From the NCBI GenBank assembly GCA_002943765.1, contig PQWQ01000017.1, forward strand, positions 186,001 through 250,000: a stretch of DNA of 64,000 nt. Direction: 5' to 3'. Position numbers and translations under genes: made by a program. The notes below the pieces were generated by a model. That model worked only from the letters and a program-made list of their open reading frames with translations, had not been told where the DNA came from and ran no database searches. The DNA comes from Psoroptes ovis (lineage: Eukaryota; Arthropoda; Arachnida; Sarcoptiformes; Psoroptidae). The number at the start of each line of letters is the position of its first letter. Within the stretch, counting starts at the first letter, position 1. Positions 45,658-56,303 of this stretch are shown one piece after another.

Positions 45658-46083
45658 TTTTTTTTTCAAAAAGGGTATAAAGGGTTCAAGGAATATTCTG
45701 TGATTCAGATCTTGATTCAAAGAGGTCTCAAGAGGTTTTTCGTAGAAGATTTACACAAGTTTACTTAGTTTTGAATTGTATGTGCGTGTTTGTGTGCAAG
45801 TGCTTGCAGGTATCAAGCGAACAATCAAATGAATGATCATCATTCGAATATAATTAAATATTCAAACAAGCAAAAAACAAAAAGATTAAGCCATTAAGAC
45901 ATTAAAAAACATTTCATCTTCTTACATATTCATTTCTTTCTTATTTTGATTCAATTAATTCATTTAAAATTCATTTTCAATTCAATTAATAATTTCATAT
46001 TTTTGAATATTCATTTTTGTTAATTCACATATATTCAAAATAATGAAATTAACATCATCATCATTCGATTTGTCTTGAATTAA

Positions 46084-46231
46084 CCCTTAGCACTCGAGGC
46101 ATTTACAGCGCAAGCGAGCCAGCAGCTCGACAATTTTTTAAAACTAGAGTAAAATGGTGACTGAGGGGCGCCTATCGAGTTGCTGCATTACATCTTATGG
46201 TGAGTGATGGTCACCGCTCGAGTTTCGAGGG
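46084..46231. mobile_element. piggyBac-type MITE, 148 bp, copy 2 (inverted relative to copy 1)
   Basis: TTAA on both sides (46080-46083 and 46232-46235), CCC ... GGG termini, and exactly the same length as copy 1. Read on the minus strand it aligns end to end with 9888-10035, sharing ACTCACCATAAGATGTAAT, AGTCACCATTTTAC and GAGCTGCTGGCT. Confidence 0.82.
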
Positions 46232-46780
46232 TTAATGGTATTGATGATAATAATTGAAAAAAAGGTGGTAATCTTTCGAATAGAAAGTAGCGAATACTGT
46301 TTTAAATATGAACATTTCTGTTATATTTGAAGAATCGTATGATCACACACAAATACATACGGAACTTTTACATTTTGTTAATTGAAAATTAATTGAAATT
46401 AATTCATTGAAATTTACAGTGAAAAACACAGTGAATACAAATGCAAATCTTTATTTGCAAAGATTTGCATCTTCCATGTTTCTTTAGGCGCATTTTCCAG
46501 CGTGCCAGCGCTGAAAATTTTCAGCATTTTTGTTTTCAACTATCGTAACTTATCTTTACTTTCAAATTTCAAAGGTGTATCATTGGTACAATTAATCGAA
46601 TAATAATAATAATCAGCACAAATAACATACACCCATGTCTTATAGCCATGGGTGTCTCATTTAAAGTGATATTTTTCAATCGAAATATTTCTCATTGATC
46701 TGATTTGAACTTGAAATTCAAATCATTTATTTCAAATGAAAAAATTGTAAAAAAACAACATAAAATTAAACTAATCACTT

Positions 46781-46863
46781 TGAACTCTACAGGCGCCTAT
46801 GAAGCACCTTGACTTCAATAGTCTTTCAATGGCAATCATAACAATGTCGAGTGCACAGAAGGG
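46781..46863. mobile_element. Decayed piggyBac-type MITE-like fragment
   Basis: Contains TACAGGCGCCTATGAAG near the left and GTCGAGTGCACAGAAGGG at the right, resembling the GGCGCC core and the CCCTT...CACTCGA terminus of the 148-bp family. There are no TTAA flanks. Confidence 0.4.
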
Positions 46864-47520
46864 TCAGATCAATTTCCATTACGATAAATCAATGATTGAG
46901 AAATTAAAAATCAAATTTGCGACAATATTTATTGAATACGATTGGAGATTATTGCTTTGAGAAAATTTGAATTTTGAACAAATCGAAATCGATTTCAATT
47001 TAATTGAAATTTCTGATTAGTTTCTGTTTATTTTAATTAAAATCATTTGTTTATCTCGTTATAATTTTTGAAAATGGTCGAAACATCGCTTTGAAAGCAA
47101 ATTAAAAATGCAAATTTTTGTCAAGATTCAAGGACAAGGATTTTTCAAATTTTCCATTTTGATTTCAAGAAATTTTAATTTAATTTTTTTGAAATCTTTG
47201 AATTCAAAAATCGAATCAATACGATGATAATGGCCAAAGATAATTTCGAACGTTTGAGGCATTCAAACATTTCAAATATCGTTTGAACGATATTTTTAAA
47301 TTTCAAAATTTCTTCATTCATCGATTCATTTGATTCAAATGAATTAAGAGGTGCACACAAGCCCATACACAAATACATGCTTATTTATCTTCAAAGTATT
47401 AAAACAAATAGATTGAAAACATTAAAATTAATCGAAAAATTCAAAGTTATTGATGGAATATTTTCCCGGTATTACGGTCAATTTAAGTGAGTTTAAAGTT
47501 TACAGGGTCTTGTTGAATTA

Positions 47521-47600
47521 TTAGGCTGTCCGAAAAGTTCTTGCCGATTTTACAATGATTTTCTACAATATAACCGGCAAAAACTTTCCGGACAACCTAT
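47521..47600. mobile_element. Mariner-type MITE (type B), 80 bp
   Basis: TTAGGCTGTCCGAAAAGTTC is paired with CTTTCCGGACAACCTAT; TA on both sides. The interior matches 20762 closely, showing the family is not confined to the ZP intron. Confidence 0.88.
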
Positions 47601-48000
47601 TACATCGAAAAACAGAAAAAAAATTCAAAATAATCATTATGAACCTTTGAATTAGGTCTTTGAAAGTCTCTAAAATTCGAGGAATTTCCTTATTTTTTCC
47701 AAATTTTTTTTATTAAGGTTTCCAGTTTAAGAACCAGAAAATTATAATTTTCTGGTTCATTTATTCATTTATTTCGTTCATTCGAACAACACCTGCTTTG
47801 AACACATCAAAAAACATTGAGTAAACTATATTAAATCTAAAATGATTTAAAAACACAGAAAAAATCATTAAAAACAGATCAAACAAAGTATAGTATGGCC
47901 AATTATTTTGGCTGGAAGAATATTCCAAATATTGACGTTTGATGTTTGTTGTTGTTGTCGATGGTTGATTGGTTGGTTGGAATTATAAAAATTATTAAAT

Positions 48001-48309
48001 TTAATGATGATGATGATAATAAATGCTAATAATTTCCAATGATTTTTCGATTTTATTGGCCATAAAATTTTGATCATTTTTATTGAGAATTTTTCGTTTC
48101 CGAGGCCATAATAATTCCAAGATATTTCTGCGTTCAACCGTCACAAGCAGCCCACAAGCAATATGATGATAATCAACGCGCATCATCATTACGAGGCATG
48201 AAAGGCTTAATTCTATTTTTGAAAAAAATGTTTCGAAAGCATTTCGAAGCATTTGCCAGACGAACGTACGGGTTGTATGTACCAACAGCACCAAATCGAC
48301 CATCTTCAA
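48001..48309 (-). CDS. Unresolved open region divergent from the ACE-like gene
   Basis: A 102-codon frame begins MVDLVLLVHTT just upstream. A second frame over the same 5' part reads GRFGAVGTYNPYVRLANAS and then a basic segment ending MPRNDDAR before a stop. The second frame has protein-like composition, and the first frame takes over after it (DYHHIACGLLVTVERRN). This may be a small mitochondrial-type protein with a frameshift or an unseen intron, or chance. I do not recognise it, and the stop region is low-complexity. Confidence 0.2.
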   Translation of the reverse strand: MKMVDLVLLVHTTRTFVWQMLRNAFETFFSKIELSLSCLVMMMRVDYHHIACGLLVTVERRNILELLWPRKRKILNKNDQNFMANKIEKSLEIISIYYHHHH

Positions 48310-48353
48310 TCAGACATCAACATAATCAGATCTGAATTGCTTGATGTTTAAAG

Positions 48354-50238
48354 ATGATGAATTTAATTTTTAAAATTTTGTGGTTGTGCCCGTTGATTGT
48401 GATTTGTTTCGGTGATTTCCATTTAAAATCTACTGCTGATCGCGATTTGACCGAAGAAATCGATGCTTTTGATTCATTATTGGGCCGATATTTGAATATT
48501 TATCAACAAAATCAATGGAATTCATTGATTCTTGGTCATCATTCGTTGATCGATCAGTCAAATGTTCAAAAATTACGGCGAAAATTCATCGCTAACCTAT
48601 TGAATTGGTCTTCGAATCGTTTGCGGCGGAATTGTATCGGCCGAAATGGCCAAAATCAAGAAAAATGTCGGTATTTGAGTGAAATTCAACGTGTATTCGG
48701 TGATGGAAGTAACAATGATAATTCGATGCGACAATTTAATCATATGAAACAATTATTAACGAGAAAAATTGAACAAATTGATTACAATCACCACGGTAAA
48801 GAATATCGTTGTGATGAATCAATGGATTCATTGATGGAAACAATGGATGATCCACAAGAATTGATGAATATATGGCAGAATTGTCATCAACAGCTCGGAC
48901 AATGGCCGATACCGGAGCTATTCACTAGGATACATCAACTGATGGTGAATGGTAACCATTTTAAAGGTATGACCTTATTAATCAATCGATATTTAATCAA
49001 AGTTTATCGAATCGACCTTAGAATTTTGGAATCATATGAATGCTGATCTTCGGCTGGGCACCATCGATCAAATACATTCGAAAGCTTTGAATGTTTGGAA
49101 TCGTTTGAAATCATTTTATGATTTATTAATCGATTATATTGGCCATCGTTTACGTGGGAAATACTCGAATTCCGATGGCCAATTCGATGCCGATCACTTC
49201 GAAACGATACCAGCACACTGGCTACGATCATTGAATGGTGGTCAAATGGATTCAATCATTGATTTAGTGTTGCCATACAAAGAAATAGATCATGATCATC
49301 GAACCGATTCGAATACGATTAAAATCGTAACAGATTTCTATGTAAAACATGCTGGCTTTGGCCCATTACCTCGTAAATTTTGGCAAAATTCAAATTTAAT
49401 TTCACATCCGAATGGTAGTTGTTATCCATGTACGATGAACATGTATGATCACGATGATATTCGTATGAATATTTGTCTTGAAACCAGCCACAATAATAAT
49501 AATCGATACAATCTACGACGATTATTTCATGAAATTGGTCATGTTTATTACTATTTACAATCATCCAAACATCGAAATCTATATCAAATGACCACGAATT
49601 CAGCTATTCATGAAAGTATAGGTGAATTGATGCGATTATCATACCAAAGTTGTCGACTGAATCAAATGAAAAATTTCGTTCATCGAAAACGATACGAACA
49701 GTTGAAAGTGAATGCATTAATCAAAGAAGCATTGAGTTCATTTGTTATGTTACCATATGCATTGGTACTTGAACAATGGCGTCATCAAACATTTTCGACC
49801 GAAAACATGACCATTCATGAATCAAACAAACTATATTGGCATTTAAGAAGAGAAATTCAAAGGATCGGGCAGCCGAATGGCGAAGATAATGATCATCAAC
49901 GAATACTTGATCCATTACTCAAACATCATGCAGCCAATTTTCAATCATATTGGCGATATTATTTCGGTATCATTGTACAACATCGATTCTATCAACGTTT
50001 ATGTGAAAATCAATCATCATCATCATTGATTGATTGTTGTCCATCTAACTTCGAATTGTTAAGAAAATTTTTGACGATCGATTTGATGCATCCAAATCAT
50101 GATGACCAAATAGTAATCGAACAAATGTTTTCGAGTCAAAATGATCCGATCAATTCATACGATGCTGAACCAATAATCAATTATTATCGACCATTGATCG
50201 ATTGGTTAACCCAATGGAAATTGAATTTAATGAATTGA
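48354..50238 (+). CDS. Peptidase family M2, angiotensin-converting enzyme-like
   Basis: Two exons, 48354-48966 and 49022-50238, give 609 residues, the size of a single-domain ACE. The signal peptide is about residues 1-20. Family M2 enzymes are secreted or membrane zinc dipeptidyl-carboxypeptidases. Seen: the zinc motif HEIGH (374-378) in LFHEIGHVYYYLQ; the third ligand E402 in AIHESIGELM, 27 residues after E375 as in human ACE; IPAHWLRSLNGGQMDSI corresponding to IPAHLLGNMW; FGPLPRKFW corresponding to the PPMPPEFW-type segment; H507 and Y517 in HAANFQSYWRYYF, matching the catalytic His/Tyr and the chloride-binding Arg of ACE. The overall sequence is very divergent, and the substrate-lining segment before the HExxH motif is changed. 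No C-terminal anchor, so probably secreted. I expect it to be catalytically competent. Confidence 0.85.
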
Positions 50239-50315
50239 TAATAAAATTATTTATTTTGAATTAATTTTTATACAAATTATATCATTTTTGACTTATAAAT
50301 TCACATTCAATTCAA
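50239..50315. other. Short convergent spacer
   Basis: 77 bases between the stops of the ACE-like and SEM1 genes. Confidence 0.6.
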
Positions 50316-50728
50316 TTACTTTGCCATGATGTTCCGTTTTTCAAATTCACTCCTGAATGATTAAAATAAATTAAATAAGATTTAATTAAAATCAAATCAA
50401 TATCACATACTTGAGTTGTGCACTGAAATCATCTTCAATATTATCATCATCCCAATCATCTTCCCAAATGTTTACCGGTTCGATATCTTCATTTTCATTG
50501 ATATCATAAGCTAAGGATTGATCATAGATTAAGATTGATCAGAATCAATCAAAATTTATTTAATTCAAACTTACTTTCGGCTGGAAATTCTTCAAAATCA
50601 TCATCTTCTTCTAAGAAACCAAGATCAATCGTGGCTGTTTTTGATGATTGTTTATCATCTTTATTTTTGTTTGTTTGATCTTTTTTTGTCGAATCATCTT
50701 TTGTTGATTTTTTAGGTTCATTTGCCAT
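50316..50728 (-). CDS. SEM1: 26S proteasome complex subunit SEM1/DSS1
   Basis: Three exons, 50728-50575, 50510-50411 and 50352-50316 (154+100+37 nt), give 96 residues; human SEM1 has 70. It is a small acidic, mostly disordered protein that is a stoichiometric part of the proteasome lid and of TREX-2, and binds BRCA2. Seen: the two family blocks DLGFLEEDDDFEEFPAE and VNIWEDDWDDDNIEDDFSAQL, and a short C-terminal helix KSEFEKRNIMAK. The N-terminal 35 residues are an extra Lys/Asp/Ser-rich stretch. The Met of MANEPKK is preferred; another Met lies six codons upstream. Confidence 0.93.
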
Positions 50729-51624
50729 TTTTGTGCTGATGTTCAATTCTAAATTGATTAAATAAAATCTAAATTTTTAAACCAATTTCAAATATGACAA
50801 GTTTTAATTTTCAAATGACAAAATCAAAATAAACAATTGAAAAAATCAATGTGATGCTGTGACACAGCAAAAAAAATGTAAAAAAATTTCGTCCTATCCT
50901 TCATGAATTAATCAAATTTTTTTTCTTGTTTTCAAATTTTAAATCCAAGCGATAGATGGCGCTCAAAACTGGTATAAAATTCAAAATTCAAATTTTTGCC
51001 AAGAAAAAAATTCGATCATTCTGATAGACAAAAACGCGCTTTTGCGTAAAATATTTTCTGCCAGCAAAGCGCTCATCCCGAGTGAGACTCGGGCATTTAA
51101 CACTTTCATCTGTAGAAACAGCGACAGCTTTGCCACTAATTTATGAAGGATATACTGACCGTTAATTGGCTGAATTTAAATTGAATATTCATCAATAAAT
51201 TATCAAATTGAATAAATTCTAAGAAATTTTTCTTACAAAAATATTTTCTTTAATTGGCCATGAGTTTTTAATTGAACAATTCCTCGAAATTTCCTTGTTT
51301 TTTCGATTTGTCATCGAAATTCAATGAATTAATAAGTAATCAAATTTTGACTTTTAAAAATAACAACGACAAACCATCTCGAGAGAGGTATAGAGAAGCA
51401 ATAGAGAGGGAAAGAAAAATGTCAACAACCCTCATTGTCAACCGAAAATATCTTGTTATGTAATAAAAATGTCATGAATTTGTAATGAACTGAGAAAATC
51501 AAGAGAGAGAAACCCCGCAACAAAATTCATTGATTCAGCCAAGGAGAACGGAGAAAACAAATCGAAATGGTAAATTGATAAATAAATAATCGAAATCGAT
51601 TAATGACATTTCGACAATGATGAA

Positions 51625-51720
51625 GATATTTGTGGTAAGGTAATGATCATGTACTGGTGATATTTGTGGTAAGGTAATGATCATACGGATGATGATATTT
51701 GTGGTAAGGTAATAATGATC
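51625..51720. repeat. Degenerate tandem repeat, three units of about 34-35 bp
   Basis: The unit starts GATATTTGTGGTAAGGTAAT and recurs at 51625, 51659 and 51694. It is followed by an inverted ATCATGATCATTACC segment that can pair with the units. Confidence 0.75.
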
Positions 51721-52372
51721 ACAATAATGATCATGATCATTACCTCAGACGATCATCGATCAATACAGGTATGAATATTTGATCGGCACCCAAATCGAAA
51801 ATTAAGACATTCATTCAATCATTGAGTACACAATCATTCGACCATTTGATCAATCAATCAATCGATCGATTGATCAAAGAATTTCAAGTTTTTTAAAACA
51901 TTCATTGAAGTCTAATGTCGCTGTCTAAGTCTAATTGATGAATGATAAATTGATTTTTTTTTCGGGAGAAAAATTCCCGTTGTCTTATTTGAAAAAAATA
52001 ATGGTTTGAATAGCTTCGATGACCTTTGTATGATGAGAATTCAATTTTTTTTTTTTTTTGTTGACCAGAAATACTTTGAATCAGTCATTGAATACAGGCT
52101 TAAATACCGGTCAAAATACTTCCCGAAAATTGTATGATCTAATGATGTGAACATATGAATAATAATTTATGTCTACGATGGAGATATGTTCACATCGTTC
52201 TGATGTAAATCATATTTAATAAAATACAAGATAAAAATACCAAGCAAAGAAATATGTACGGAAATATTAAAGATACCCACATTAAGAATTGGTAAATATG
52301 AAGCAAACAAACGAAGCTTGAATGTGTTCGAATAATCGTTCGAAAAAAGCAGGTTTTACCCCTTACCCTTAT

Positions 52373-52499
52373 CCATCCATTCATTCAGTATTACCTGATA
52401 CCGTGCATCCATTCAGTATTCGTTAAATACTGTCTATTCATTCAGGGTTAGCTGATACCGTCCATTCATTCATTCAGTGTTGGCTGATACCATCCATTC
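52373..52499. repeat. Degenerate tandem repeat, about 28-bp units
   Basis: About four units of the form CCATTCATTCAGT ... GCTGATACCGT, diverged from each other. Confidence 0.65.
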
Positions 52500-54020
52500 T
52501 ACAATCACCATTAGTCTATTGTCCATTCATCCTTTAAATACCATTCACCGATCGTTTATTCGGTGTATGATAATGGTTAATGTGGATAATAATAGACACC
52601 AGTTATTGTAAGATGATGAAGAAGTATTGTAAGAAGAAGTATTATATCTTTATCTCTCGATTACTTTGACTATTCTTGCTTCATTCATGGTCATATATTA
52701 TTCGTTTATCCGTTTGAATTGAATTGATAATTGGTTTTTGGCTTCTCTCCGCTTAAATCGTTTAAATTTTCATTCATATTCATACAAATTCTTTCGAACA
52801 AATTCAAAGAATGAAGGTTACTAGAGTCGTTTCCTTGATCAAAATCTTCATCGTCATTATCTTTTTACCATTACATTCAAATGATGGTCATTAAGAATGA
52901 TGGCCAAATAATAATAATGGCCAATCATTGTCGATGTATTCTAATGTGAGGGTATTATCATTATTATTATTATTAAAAACGAAGAAGAAACAAATCAAAA
53001 AATCAAACAATTCAAAAGACTTCCGTGTATATTTATCAGTATGGTGAACAGATAATACATACACGAATATGGTCGATGTACAATGATGGTGTATTGCTAC
53101 CATCACCGCCATTATTATTCATTGATCATGATGAAAACCTTGAAATTTCGAGAATTTTGAATTTGAAAACAATCAAACCAATCGCGTTTGTTCATGTTTT
53201 GGTTTGAATCTCAATTTCAATATTTGTTTAACCGGTCGGTTACCGGTCGATGCAGCTGGATATCGTCGTTCGATTGAATTTCTATTTGTTTTTCGAACCA
53301 TTAATTATGTTCAAGAAAGACCGAAATCGTTCCCGATTTTTCGGTTCGGACATGTCTTAAGACACGGCAAAATTGACAATAAGCTTTGACGTTTGATTCT
53401 AAGAAGCCAAAATGTCCAAAATCGACTGTCAATTCGATTCAATTATTTGAAATTGCTTGAAAATTATTTGAAATTGAATTTAATTCAATTTCAATTTTCT
53501 CATTTCGTTTATTCACTCATTTTGTTTGTTTACATTCAAAATTAATCATTATTAACCATTATTATTATTTGTTTTTTAATTTTAAATTATCATTTGGCTG
53601 TCATTTTAATTATTTGCCATTATTATTATGGCCATCATTATTTACAATTATCATTCATATGTCTACTTGAAAATGTCAAATGTTCTTCTTGTTGAAGCGT
53701 TGAAGATGGTGACTAATATGATGACGACGGAGGACGAAGATCATCAGAAAAGGTGACAAAAAATTCAGTTTAGTCAATGGATTATCACCATAATCATCAT
53801 TATTATTAAATGTCAAAAAGCTTTATGGACAGACTTCCGTCATTTCCATATTTATCATCATTTTTCATTTGAAAATTATTACCACTTTAACATGGATGAT
53901 GGTTGGTCATGTCACTGGACTTTAATAGTTTTGACAAATCTCTCTTAATCTTGGTTTTAGATGGTGAATGGATAAAAGAAAAAATTATGATCATTAGTTG
54001 ACAGTAAATAAAAATATTTG

Positions 54021-54100
54021 TACCGGTATGAAATGAGCGTTTCGATGCTATTACAGTCTATGGAAAACAGTGACAGACAAACGCTCATTTCATATCGGTA
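54021..54100. mobile_element. Second-family palindromic MITE (mariner-like ends), 80 bp
   Basis: TACCGGTATGAAATGAGCGT at the left is complementary to the right end ACGCTCATTTCATATCGGTA, giving 22-base arms with one mismatch. If TA is the duplicated target, the element is 54023-54098. The ends differ from the 15-member family; TATGAAATG resembles mauritiana-type mariner ends. Confidence 0.65.
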
Positions 54101-54670
54101 GATTTAAAATTTTTCATTTCAAACTTTATAATTAATTGACCATGAATTTATATGTGATTTCTATTTTGGATGATTATTCAAAACTAAATAAAATTTGACA
54201 ATTTTCAATTAATCATACGAAATTGGTTGCGTAATTCATGGTTTACAATGGTGCTAGCGATGATTGAAACAATCAAAAGATGATTTAATTCAATTTCAGG
54301 TTATCGTTGATCATTGATTTTTGGTTGATTTTCGGGTTGATTATGTCGTTCTTTGCGGTTGTTTCGTTTGTTTATATCATGTGAGCAATGTACGATATAC
54401 AAGATTAGATTAGATCAAACATGTGGTTTACATTTGGTGCAATCAAATTTGATTAAAACATTGATACAAAGTAATTACCATCAATCGAATGATGATAATT
54501 TTTTTTCAAAATTAATTTAAAATAATGATAAGATAACAAATGATATATTTTCGGATGATGATAATTTTTTGAGTGGTACTCAAACGACAATGATCAATGC
54601 ATTCAATTGATTATTGAGGATCATCGATACATCCATTGATCATTGATTGATTGATTGATTGATTGAAATT

Positions 54671-54678
54671 TATATAAA
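54671..54678 (+). promoter_or_regulatory. TATA box for the acid phosphatase gene
   Basis: TATATAAA lies 144 bases upstream of the ATG at 54815, preceded by the ATTG run. Assigned by motif and distance. Confidence 0.4.
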
Positions 54679-54814
54679 GATAATTACAAGTAAATTGTAT
54701 TGATGATGATTTTAACGATGATGATCATCAACGTAATGAATGGATGAAAATTTTCCCAAAAATTTGTTTAATTTAATCATTAAAATTAATTAAGATTTTG
54801 ATATTTGTTTGAAA

Positions 54815-56303
54815 ATGTTTTCTTCGAATCGAATTCAATCGATATTCGTATTGATTGCTTCGTGCGTCATTGCCATTCGAGCCGATGGTAAACAAACATG
54901 GAAAGCTGTTTATTATCAACCGGAACAAGTACATATTTCGTTGGGAGGTGAGTAGTAGCATTGATGATCGTCGTAGCGATAGGATTAAGTCGTTTGATTA
55001 ATTGTTCAATTATTATTCAATCGAAGAACAACCAACCGATATCGTTGTAACATGGACAACAATGCAACAAACAAATTATAGTGAATGTCATTATGGTGAA
55101 GAATTAAATGGTGGTTCGTTGAATCAAAAAGCTAAAGGTTTTCAAATGAAATTTATTGATGGTGGACCATTACGACGTCATATGTTTATACATCGTGTTT
55201 ATTTAAGAAATTTACGACCCGATACACGTTATTTATATCATTGTGGATCAGATGCTGGTTGGTCAGATTTATTTTTTTTCAAAACATTTCCAGCTGGTTA
55301 TGAATGGCAACCAAAATTTGTTATTTATGGTGATTTGGGTAATTCAAATGCACAAACAATGTCAATGTTACAAGAAGAAATACAAACTGGCCAACATGAT
55401 CTTGTTGTACATGTTGGTGATATGGCATATGATTTACATACTGATGATGCAAAAGTTGGTGATGAATTTATGCGTCAAATACAAAGTATTGCTGCATATG
55501 TACCATATCAGGTTACGGCTGGTAATCATGAACGTGCTTAGTAAGTTTCACTTTATTGTAATTGAACTTGATTGAACTCATTGTAATTTGAACAAATTCG
55601 ATTTCTTCATTGATTTAGTAATTATTCAAACTATGATAATCGATTCACAATGCATTCACAAGGAAACAGCGCTATGAATAATCATTTTTGGGCATACAAC
55701 ATTGGTCCTGTTCGTTTGATTGCCATCAATACTGATTTCTATTTCGCATTACACGGTTCACCGATGGCTCAAATTCAATTTGAATGGCTTGAAAATGAAT
55801 TGAAACGTGCAAATCAACCGGTGAATCGTAAACAACAACCATGGATCATATTGATGGGTCATCATCCATTATATTTTCAAGCATGGCATGCAAATGATCG
55901 AATACGTATCGGTACGAAAGATTTACCCGGTATCGAACCATTGCTTTGGAAATATGGTGTCGATTTAGCATTTTGGGGACATGATCATATTTATACAAGA
56001 TTTTGGCCACTTTATAATGAAACAATTTATAATGGCACCCGCAATGATCCTTATTTCAATCCAAAATCACCTGTACATATTATAACCGGTTCAGCTGGTA
56101 GCCGTGAATATGTTTCACCAGTTTATGATCATCATCATCCATATACTGCATATGTATCAAATGATTATGGTTACACATATATGACTGTTCTGAATCAAAC
56201 ACATATACACATACGGCAAACGAGTAAAAATAAAGGTGGTAAAATTATTGATGAAATTATGTTGGTCAAAGAACAGCATGGTCCTTTTGCTGGGTATTGG
56301 TGA
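54815..56303 (+). CDS. Purple acid phosphatase, ACP7/PAPL type
   Basis: Three exons, 54815-54947, 55027-55540 and 55619-56303, give 443 residues. Signal peptide about 1-23 (ending IRADG). Then a fibronectin-like N-terminal domain (PEQVHISLG ... DIVVTWTT ... LRPDTRYLYHCGS) and a metallophosphatase domain. All five metal-binding motifs are present: GDLG (D147), GDMAYD (D176, Y179), GNHE (N211), GHHP (H297/H298) and GHDHIYTR (H337, H339). The Tyr in GDMAY gives the charge-transfer ligand of purple phosphatases. These are secreted or lysosomal binuclear metal hydrolases of phosphomonoesters. Several N-x-T sites (NET, NGT, NQT) suggest glycosylation. Confidence 0.93.

Larger units (their letters stand above)
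45658..48000. other. Intergenic region carrying several MITEs
   Basis: No gene with recognisable content. It carries a 148-bp piggyBac-type MITE, a related fragment and a mariner-type MITE, listed separately; otherwise it is AT-rich. Confidence 0.5.
50729..54814. other. Intergenic region; repeats but no supported gene
   Basis: AGATGGCGCT lies near 50954, 225 bases upstream of the SEM1 start. A short hairpin, CCCGAGTGAGACTCGGG, lies at about 51078-51094. Two degenerate tandem-repeat blocks and one MITE are listed separately; an ATTG run is at 54644-54665. Open frames are short and low-complexity. Confidence 0.5.
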
